This document shows, in pieces, positions 18,559-25,037 of a stretch of DNA of 64,000 nt. The stretch comes from G963677085 sp963677085 (GTDB lineage: Bacteria > Planctomycetota > Planctomycetia > Pirellulales > Thermoguttaceae). The notes beneath the pieces are model-generated. The model was not told the origin of the DNA. It saw only the letters and a list, made by a program, of their open reading frames with translations, and ran no database searches. The stretch is taken from contig CAXXFH010000004.1 of NCBI GenBank assembly GCA_963677085.2, forward strand, positions 3,472,001 to 3,536,000. Reading direction: 5' to 3'. The position numbers and the translations under genes are program-made. Position 1 is the stretch's first letter; every line of letters starts with the position of its first letter.

Positions 18559-18603
18559 TTGCGTGAGTATCCCACTAGGTCTTTCCTAACAAGGAGTCCT
18601 CCC

Positions 18604-19146
18604 ATGAAACGTCGCGTGATGTTGCCGGGCCTGGCAATCGCTTTGGCGATGCTGCTTAGCGCCCACGTTGCAGAGGCCGGTTTGCTCGGTCGCTGTTGTG
18701 CCCCGAAGTGCTGTGAGCCCGCTTGTTGCGAGCCCGCTTGCTGCGAACCGGCCGCCTGTGAGCCCGCCTGCTGCGAGCCCGCTTGCTGTGAGCCCGCTTG
18801 CTGTGATCCTTGCTGCAAGCCGCGTTGTGGCCTGTTGGCCCGCCTGAAGGCCAAGTTGGCCTGCTGCAAAGCCAAGTGCTGCGCTCCGGCCTGCTGCGAG
18901 CCCGCTTGCTGCGAACCGGCCGCCTGTGAGCCCGCCTGCTGCGAGCCCGCTTGCTGTGAGCCCGCTTGCTGTGAGCCCGCTTGCTGTGATCCTTGCTGCA
19001 AGCCGCGTTGTGGCCTGTTGGCCCGCCTGAAGGCCAAGTTGGCCTGCTGCAAAGCCAAGTGCTGCGCTCCGGCCTGCTGCGAACCCGCTTGCTGCGAACC
19101 GGCTGCCTGTGAGCCCGCCTGCTGCGAGCCCGCTTGCTGCAAGTGA
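18604..19146 (+). CDS. Exported extremely cysteine-rich repeat protein
   Basis: The protein has 180 residues from the ATG at 18604, with an AAGGAGTCC ribosome-binding site. A Sec signal peptide ends about residue 25 (SAHVAEA). The mature part is made of CCEPA pentapeptides broken by a spacer CCKPRCGLLARLKAKLACC; the block pentapeptides-spacer occurs twice and a partial third copy ends the protein. By count 51 of 180 residues are cysteine, nearly all in pairs. There is no recognised enzyme domain. An exported, disulfide-rich wall or coat protein, or a metal-binding protein, are the reasonable options. It faces cysK, which makes cysteine, across a shared terminator. Confidence 0.85.
   Translation: MKRRVMLPGLAIALAMLLSAHVAEAGLLGRCCAPKCCEPACCEPACCEPAACEPACCEPACCEPACCDPCCKPRCGLLARLKAKLACCKAKCCAPACCEPACCEPAACEPACCEPACCEPACCEPACCDPCCKPRCGLLARLKAKLACCKAKCCAPACCEPACCEPAACEPACCEPACCK
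18694..19143 (+). repeat. Nested tandem DNA repeats in the cysteine-rich gene
   Basis: Units of 15 bp of the type GAGCCCGCTTGCTGC repeat in arrays. A larger unit of about 190 bp, array plus spacer, is duplicated almost base for base. The near identity of the large copies points to recent duplication or gene conversion. Confidence 0.85.
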
Positions 19147-19214
19147 GTTAGCGAACGAAAGAGCATCCGAAGCCCGTCCCGATCAGGGCTTTCCCTCGCT
19201 CCTTTGCTATAGAA

Positions 19215-19250
19215 CAAGCGGCCCGTTGGTTTCTTCCGACGGGCCGCTTG
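19215..19250. terminator. Bidirectional hairpin terminator between the cysteine-rich gene and cysK
   Basis: The perfect 12-bp arms CAAGCGGCCCGT and ACGGGCCGCTTG have a 12-nt loop. The hairpin lies between convergent stops, and a short T-rich stretch follows on the plus strand. Confidence 0.75.
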
Positions 19251-19288
19251 ATCGTTTCTTGGGCGAAGACGGGAGAGACGTTTGGGGA

Positions 19289-20245
19289 CTATTCGGGGAA
19301 GAGCTTGGTCGAGAGATAGCGTTCGCCAAGGTCGGGCAAAATGGTGACGACGAGTTTGCCCGCATTGTCGGGCCGTTGGGCAATCTTCAACGCCGCCCAC
19401 GTGGCCGCTCCGCAACTGATGCCACACATCAGCCCCTCGTCGCGAGAAAGACGGCGTGAGGTCTCCATGGCGTCTTCGTCTTGCACCTGAACGACTTCGT
19501 CGATAATGTCGAGGTTCAGCACATCGGGGATAAATCCCGCGCCGATGCCTTGAATCGTATGCTTACCGGGCTGAAGTTCCTCGCCGGCGCGTCGTTGGCT
19601 GATGACCGGACTGTTGGCCGGCTCGACAGCGACGATCTGCACCCCGGGTTTCCGCTGCTTGAGCACTTCCCCCACGCCGGTGATGGTTCCGCCGGTCCCG
19701 ACGCCGGCCACGAAGATGTCGACCTGGCCGCCCGTGTCGCGCCAGATCTCCTCGGCCGTGGTTTGCCGGTGAATTTCAGGGTTGGCCGGGTTTTTAAACT
19801 GCTGCGGCATGAAGTAATTGTCGTTTTGGGCGACGAGCTGTTCGGCCTTGCGTACCGCTCCCGGCATTCCTTCGGCCGCCGGGGTGAGCACCAAGTCGGC
19901 CCCCAGGGCCTTGAGCATACGCCGGCGCTCCAAACTCATGCTCTCGGGCATGGTTACCATCAGATGGTATCCCCGTGCGGCGCAAACGTAGGCCAAGCCG
20001 ATGCCCGTATTGCCGCTGGTGGGCTCGATGATGATCGTGTCGTCTTTGATAAGGTTATCTTGCTCGGCGGCATCGATCATTGCCCGGCCAATCCGGTCTT
20101 TGACGCTCCAGAGCGGGTTCATGTTTTCCATCTTCCCCGCCACGGTGGCCACGCAGCCTTCGCTGAGCCGGCGCAACCGGACCAACGGGGTATTGCCAAT
20201 GCATTGGGTGATGTCTTCGTGAATTCGAGCGCAAGTGGTTGTCAT
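19289..20245 (-). CDS. cysK: Cysteine synthase (O-acetylserine sulfhydrylase)
   Basis: The protein has 318 residues. It is a fold-type II PLP enzyme: the PLP lysine is in NPLWSVKDR (about residue 49), the substrate loop is PTSGNTGIGLA, and the phosphate-binding glycine loop is GVGTGGTITGVG. It converts O-acetylserine and sulfide to cysteine in the cytoplasm. The promoter upstream on this strand is unusually good and contains a palindrome, suggesting regulation. It is convergent with the gene for a protein that is about 28 percent cysteine. Confidence 0.94.
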   Translation of the reverse strand: MTTTCARIHEDITQCIGNTPLVRLRRLSEGCVATVAGKMENMNPLWSVKDRIGRAMIDAAEQDNLIKDDTIIIEPTSGNTGIGLAYVCAARGYHLMVTMPESMSLERRRMLKALGADLVLTPAAEGMPGAVRKAEQLVAQNDNYFMPQQFKNPANPEIHRQTTAEEIWRDTGGQVDIFVAGVGTGGTITGVGEVLKQRKPGVQIVAVEPANSPVISQRRAGEELQPGKHTIQGIGAGFIPDVLNLDIIDEVVQVQDEDAMETSRRLSRDEGLMCGISCGAATWAALKIAQRPDNAGKLVVTILPDLGERYLSTKLFPE

Positions 20246-20363
20246 TGCTAACCTCGTCGCTTAACGGATGAACGGCCCGCTGGCCGCTTCCTTTTTCTCG
20301 CGGCGGCCTTAGGTGCCCTTGTGGGGTAGAGAATTCCTCGAAACCGCACCAAACCAGTGAAGA

Positions 20364-20392
20364 ATTATAACCATCTTTCCAAAGATAGTCAA
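20364..20392 (-). promoter_or_regulatory. cysK promoter with palindromic operator in the spacer
   Basis: On the minus strand TTGACT (20387-20392) and TATAAT (20364-20369) are exactly 17 bp apart, a near-consensus sigma-70-type promoter. The spacer holds the perfect palindrome ATCTTT-CC-AAAGAT (plus-strand 20373-20386), where a repressor would block RNA polymerase. The transcript would start about 110 bases before cysK. Confidence 0.75.
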
Positions 20393-20610
20393 CTCTTTGT
20401 TCGGCCGCCAGAATTTCCCCTCTCCAGCAAACCGGTGGAAAACCTTGTCGAATACCCCCAATGAAGGATAGCGCACCCACGCTGACTGCCAACTACCCTA
20501 GGTGGTGGGAGGCTCTTGATTCATTTTGGCTATACGCCTATTAAGTCACTGAAACAGAAGGAGTTACTATGGTGCGACACGTCGGAATTATCGGCGAAGA
20601 AGGCATAAGA

Positions 20611-20638
20611 AAAGCCTCCGGCCGAAACCGGAGGCTTT
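20611..20638 (-). terminator. Intrinsic terminator of the FAD-protein gene
   Basis: The 11-bp arms AAAGCCTCCGG and CCGGAGGCTTT with a 6-nt loop are followed on the minus strand by TCTTATG, so a T-rich end follows the stem. It lies about 95 bp after the stop of the minus-strand FAD gene. Confidence 0.8.
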
Positions 20639-20731
20639 GGTGAATCGTTATCCGACAGGTTGGTAAACGATGGTTACTGGCCCGTCTGGTTTCCAAGCCA
20701 GAAAGCTTGGCAACCAGGGCGAAAGCTCGTT

Positions 20732-23700
20732 CTATGGCTTGCCGTCTTCCGCCAACACGGCCCTGGCGTGTCGTGCCAGGTGGCCACGGAGGTCGTGGGT
20801 GTAGGCTTCCAGGGTCTTGCGGCCCAAGTTGTCGCTGTCGCCGCAACGGTATAAGGCTCTGGCGAGAATCAACTCGCGGAGCGATGTGCGACGGCCGGCT
20901 TCCGAGTTGGTTCCGCCCGGCACCCCCTGCTGCTTCGCCACGTCAATACCGTCGCACACGAAACCGGCGATGCCCGGCTTCTGGAGCAACTCGGCCAACG
21001 GCTCGGTCGCCGACAGTTCGCCGATCAGTTCCAAGGCCAGCGCGACGGCCCGATGGTGCGAGAAATCGTGCTCGGCGGTGAGCCGTTTCAGTTTCTCCAC
21101 GATCACGGGCACGGCACGCGCGTCGCCCGTGCGCCCCAAGGCTACGATCAGGTTGTCCAACGGACTAAGTGCCGTGCCGAATTGGCCCATGCCGCGGTAG
21201 TTCCAGCCCTTGTCCCACTCCTCGACACCGCGAACCTGCTCGATAAGCGTCTCTACGCCGGTCGGATCGCCCAACACGGCGAGTGCCATGGCGTAGGTTT
21301 GTCGGGCGTTCGCGTTGGTCGCTTTCGCATAGGCATTCCGCAGGCGAGGAATCGCTCGTGACGGGTCGGTCAGCAACACGGCCGCTCCGCGTCCTTCGGT
21401 TCCCAGTGTGGCAACGGCCTCATCGAACGCGGCATCCGACAGCGGGAAGGAGTCTTTGTCGGTAAGCACGCTCTCGGGCAGGTTGCCCATCTCGACCAGG
21501 TGCCGTTGCAGGGCCTTCATGTCGATCTTGCGTAGCGGGACGCCAGCCTCCGCGGCCATGGCGGCCGCCCGACCGGCGGCGTAACCGCCATTTTGAATGT
21601 CGGGCTGCATGCGGATCAGTGGCACGGCGTCGCGATGAGCGCTTACACCCAAGCCGGTCACCAAGATCCCCTCGAATCCCTTCGGCAAAAACGCACGATA
21701 GGGCATGAAGGCATTGAAACCCGAGTGGCCCGGGTGCTCCAGCAGCAAATAGGGATCGATCGTGAAGCCGTGGGTGTCGAAGTTGCTTCGGGCGGCCACG
21801 ATCGAGTCGGGATAGGTGCGGCCGTTAACCTCGTCGAGCATCGTGATGGTGAAATCACCCACAATGCGCCGCCGTTCCCGGGTGTCGATCAACCGGCCGT
21901 GGTCGAATGCCTGTGGGTATTTTTCCTTGGAGAAGACGAACATTCGCCAAACGTCGAGCATGTCGGTTTCGTCGACGATCGTGAAGTCGGTGTTGTTGTA
22001 GGTTTCTCCGAGTCGGCGGCCCGGCAGGCCGGTGCCTTGCATGCCGAATTCGGACGCGTCGGTGTAGTAGCAGTCGGCGCCTGCGGCGGCCGCCACATCG
22101 CTATTGCCCGTGGCGTCGATCACCACCTTGGCCAACACCACGCCGCGGCCTTGCGGCGTAGTGACCACGGCGCCCACGACGCGGTTGCCGTCGACCACCG
22201 CTCCACAGCCGAGTGTGCCGAACCAGAGTTCGCCGCCGGCTACGAGCAGTTCGCGACGCCACCACTGCATTCGCTGCTCGATGACCCAATTCGCCTTGCC
22301 AGGCACACTGGCGGTGAAACCTACGCGATTGCCCCAGTAGTATGTCGAGATGGCACCTTGCGTGCCCACGCCACCAAGGCCGTGCAGGTACTCGATCACC
22401 AGCGTTTTGGCACCGTATCGGGCCGCGCTGATGCCGGCTGGGGCACCGCCGGTACCGCCACCGATGACCACGACGTCATAGTTGCCCAGCACGGGCAGCG
22501 CTCGAGCGTCTTGCGGTACGGTTCGTTTTGCTTCGGCCGAACGCACACCGTCGAGCGGTTCGCGAATTTCTACCTTGGCGACAGGCGTTTTCGTCGGCAC
22601 ACCGGCGATCTTCGCGCCATCGATGGCCGGCACGGTTTTGGCTTCGGCCGCTGCGGCCGTGCCCAATCGTTGGCCCAAGTCCATCAGCGCCAGCGGACGA
22701 AGCAGTTTTGCGGCCTCGGCGCGTGGCACGTCGGCACAGCCACCGAGCACCAACAACCGGGCGACACCCTTGGGGCGGTACGGCTCCAACTCGGACTTGC
22801 CCGAGCCAAACATTGCGTCGGGCGGAATCTCGAACAATTCGTCGGACGTGAACTGTTGCTCCGGATGGTAGGTCAACGACCGGGCAGTTTGCTCGGCCGC
22901 CGCCAGCGAAGCGTAGCTATCGTCGGCCAACGGCAGCTTCAGCGTGTACTCGATTACCTCGAACGTGCCGCTGGAGGTCTTCGCCCGATTGGGAAACGGT
23001 CCTTCGAACGGCGGGGCAACGGTTCGCGCCGTCAGATTGTCGGCCTGCTGGACTTCGCCGCCGATGACCACGAAGTTGAACGTGTGCAGGCCGGTCGTGA
23101 AGGGACGGAACTCGGCACCAGCGAGTCGAGCGACGACGGCGCGGGGTGTGGCGTCGATGATCGTCTTCGCCCGAACCGCCTGGCGGCCCGCCCGATTAGC
23201 CATCACGATACCACAGAGGTTGCCCTGGGCGTCGCGAAGCACATCGGTTGGGTAACAGCTATAAAGATACTCGACGCCGGCGGCCAACAGGGCGTCGTCC
23301 AGCGTCTTTTTCACGTGCATCGGTCGCGGCATGGGGCGTGCCGAGGGTGCGATCATCTTGGTGCCTGCACCGACGATTTCCACTTCGCCCAGCAGAATTC
23401 GCCCGGCTGTGGCCGGCTTTTTAACCGTCAGCTTGACGTACCGGGCTTGGGCGTCGACGTCCGCTTCCAGCATAAGACTATCGCCGTTGGCATGTCGGGG
23501 GCCCCGCTCGGCGTCGGCCGAACTCAGCGTGGTCAGCGGCTTCCACGTCTGGTCGTCGTCGCTGGTGAGTACCTCGACCTCGCCCACGTCGAAACCGGCG
23601 CCCGCCATGTTCGACGAGCGGCGTTGAAAGTACATTACGCGGATTTTTTTGACCGGTTGCGGCTTCTTTAGGTCGGCCGTGAGATTAACGTCGGCGTCGT

Positions 23701-24148
23701 ATTGCACGCTGTGCTCACTGACGCTGGACCATTTGCCATCGGTCAGCAGGCTGGCCGGTTGCGTATCTTTGTGCGACTTGGCACTGGGTTGGTCGGCTTC
23801 GTAGGAAAGCGGAATCCGGTTGGGGTCGGGTCGCAAGCCTTCGAGTGCCGTGCTGTCGTTGAAAACCTGTTTTGCCAATTCGGAAGTCGGCTCCTCGCCC
23901 TTCTCGAGCCACAGCCGCAGAGTGGCCGTCATGTCGTCGCCCAGGTAGGGATGTGGTGCCGCCAGGAAAACCTTGGCGCCCTGCTCGGCGGCAGCTACCG
24001 CCGCAGCGACCGCGCCCGTGCTCCCGCCGACCACCACCACGTCAACGTCGTAGGCCACCGGCACGTCGCGGGCCGATTCGTTGACTTGCGGCGGTGCCGC
24101 CAAAAGCGACGTAGCCATCGTCGCGACCAACAGCCACGACAAGAACAT
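20732..24148 (-). CDS. Exported protein with two FAD-type domains, discoidin insert and HEAT-like repeats
   Basis: The protein has 1138 residues from the ATG at 24148, where a signal peptide MFLSWLLVATMATSLLAA starts; the frame is open further upstream but only through repeat DNA. The first Rossmann motif (VVVVGGSTGAVAAA) lies at about 33-50. An F5/8C-like (discoidin) beta domain of about 120 residues is inserted near 130-260. A second complete dinucleotide motif (VVVIGGGTGGAPAG) occurs near 558, beginning an FAD_oxidored-type unit, and the C-terminal 200 residues are HEAT-like. The family oxidises unknown, probably carbohydrate-linked, substrates outside the cytoplasm. Fusion of two FAD modules in one chain is the odd point. 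Confidence 0.82.
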   Translation of the reverse strand: MFLSWLLVATMATSLLAAPPQVNESARDVPVAYDVDVVVVGGSTGAVAAAVAAAEQGAKVFLAAPHPYLGDDMTATLRLWLEKGEEPTSELAKQVFNDSTALEGLRPDPNRIPLSYEADQPSAKSHKDTQPASLLTDGKWSSVSEHSVQYDADVNLTADLKKPQPVKKIRVMYFQRRSSNMAGAGFDVGEVEVLTSDDDQTWKPLTTLSSADAERGPRHANGDSLMLEADVDAQARYVKLTVKKPATAGRILLGEVEIVGAGTKMIAPSARPMPRPMHVKKTLDDALLAAGVEYLYSCYPTDVLRDAQGNLCGIVMANRAGRQAVRAKTIIDATPRAVVARLAGAEFRPFTTGLHTFNFVVIGGEVQQADNLTARTVAPPFEGPFPNRAKTSSGTFEVIEYTLKLPLADDSYASLAAAEQTARSLTYHPEQQFTSDELFEIPPDAMFGSGKSELEPYRPKGVARLLVLGGCADVPRAEAAKLLRPLALMDLGQRLGTAAAAEAKTVPAIDGAKIAGVPTKTPVAKVEIREPLDGVRSAEAKRTVPQDARALPVLGNYDVVVIGGGTGGAPAGISAARYGAKTLVIEYLHGLGGVGTQGAISTYYWGNRVGFTASVPGKANWVIEQRMQWWRRELLVAGGELWFGTLGCGAVVDGNRVVGAVVTTPQGRGVVLAKVVIDATGNSDVAAAAGADCYYTDASEFGMQGTGLPGRRLGETYNNTDFTIVDETDMLDVWRMFVFSKEKYPQAFDHGRLIDTRERRRIVGDFTITMLDEVNGRTYPDSIVAARSNFDTHGFTIDPYLLLEHPGHSGFNAFMPYRAFLPKGFEGILVTGLGVSAHRDAVPLIRMQPDIQNGGYAAGRAAAMAAEAGVPLRKIDMKALQRHLVEMGNLPESVLTDKDSFPLSDAAFDEAVATLGTEGRGAAVLLTDPSRAIPRLRNAYAKATNANARQTYAMALAVLGDPTGVETLIEQVRGVEEWDKGWNYRGMGQFGTALSPLDNLIVALGRTGDARAVPVIVEKLKRLTAEHDFSHHRAVALALELIGELSATEPLAELLQKPGIAGFVCDGIDVAKQQGVPGGTNSEAGRRTSLRELILARALYRCGDSDNLGRKTLEAYTHDLRGHLARHARAVLAEDGKP

Positions 24149-24392
24149 TGGCGCCCGTCTCCCGGGGCGGCCGGCCTGCTGGCCAGACTGGTGCTGCCAC
24201 ACTCCGACAGGAGCCTGTTGCGGTTGGGCGATCAACTTGGCGACAACGTTCAGAATGATTTGTAATAGTGGCACAGCCGTGTCTCCTTCAGGTTGGCGAA
24301 AGGACGCAACGAGGTTGTGGATGAACGGGGCAGGCGTCCGTGCGAGACGGACGTTTTCTTGGGGAGAGGGAATTGGCACAAGTTCTAAATTA

Positions 24393-24523
24393 GCGTCTAG
24401 TGCTTTGTCAACTTTTAATTTACGGGTGCCACGGGCAGCTTGTATGCCCGTGTTCGGCACTGGCTGACAAGCAGCCAGTGGCACCCAACCCGTCATTTTA
24501 AGGTTGATCAAGCACTAGCGAGG
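24393..24523. repeat. MITE-like element with CTAGTGCTT ends
   Basis: The ends GCGTCTAGTGCTTTGTCAAC and, inverted, GTTGATCAAGCACTAGCG flank two GGTGCCA-type palindromes (GGTGCCACGGGC and CCAGTGGCACCC). Single ends of the same type, CTAGTGCTTCGTCAA at 41058 and TTGACAAAGCACCAG at 30481, occur elsewhere in the window. Confidence 0.6.
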
Positions 24524-24600
24524 CGTATGTATTTAACGTACGCCGAAATCCGAATTAGCCGAAAAAAATCGCGCAATTGCCGGAAAACGCGTTTTGATTG

Positions 24601-24690
24601 ACGCTTGCATAGCTAATGAACGGAAGGCGACCAGCGGGAGCCTGGATTTTCAGGTGTTCGGCTTCCCGAAGCGATCATTTCCAATGCAAA
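24601..24690 (+). repeat. Dispersed ~90-bp repeat, copy 2
   Basis: This is the plus-strand partner of the element at 83-172, with the same order of GCATAGC, GCGACCA-CGGGAGCCTGG and CCGAAGCGATCATT and several base differences. Confidence 0.7.
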
Positions 24691-24940
24691 CATCAAGAAT
24701 ACCTCTCCCTTTGGAAAGACGGGCGATTGTCGCAGCAAGGATTGTTTTGGAACGAACATCTTCACTGCGGCAAGGGAGATGCCCGTCCGGGATTCTTTCC
24801 TCACCGTGCGAGCCTATCACAAATCGGCCATTTTGGCCAACTTCGCGCAAGAACTGCGAAGTCGATTATCCTTGTCCCTATGCTTCGCATGGAAACCAGG
24901 GGAAGACACTATTGGGACCGTTTTCTCCGCTGTAGGCTAA

Positions 24941-25020
24941 GGGGACAGCCCATTTATGCGGCGGGAAGTGTTTTTCCTGGAACCAAGAAGACGATCACGC
25001 CGCATAAATTGGGACAGTCG
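24941..25020. repeat. REP-like GGGACAG palindrome
   Basis: CCCATTTATGCGGCG (24949-24963) pairs with CGCCGCATAAATTGGG (24998-25013), and both ends carry GGGACAG. The type resembles REP palindromes mobilised by IS200-like RAYT transposases; no such gene is in the window. It ends 17 bp before the stop of the next minus-strand gene, so it could act as its terminator. Confidence 0.6.
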
Positions 25021-25037
25021 CCCGTGAACGGTAACCA

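Larger units (their letters stand above)
17410..18603. other. Long gene-free stretch (about 1.2 kb)
   Basis: No frame here has a domain, a signal or a convincing start. It contains the right copy of the dispersed pair (17484-17570), a MITE-like element (18015-18184), and a promoter candidate for the cysteine-rich gene at 18530-18558. The rest is unassigned. Confidence 0.6.
24149..25037. other. Gene-free stretch rich in repeats
   Basis: No gene is supported. The stretch holds the leader of the FAD gene and three repeat elements (24393-24523, 24601-24690 and 24941-25020), each listed on its own. Confidence 0.65.

Noticed and set aside
18694..19143. Regularly spaced repeats that could be a CRISPR array
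   Set aside because: The units are 15 bp, contiguous, in frame and translated as CCEPA repeats, with no spacers and no cas genes.
21593..23671. A 692-codon plus-strand frame opposite the FAD protein
   Set aside because: It has no domain and mirrors a well-supported coding gene.
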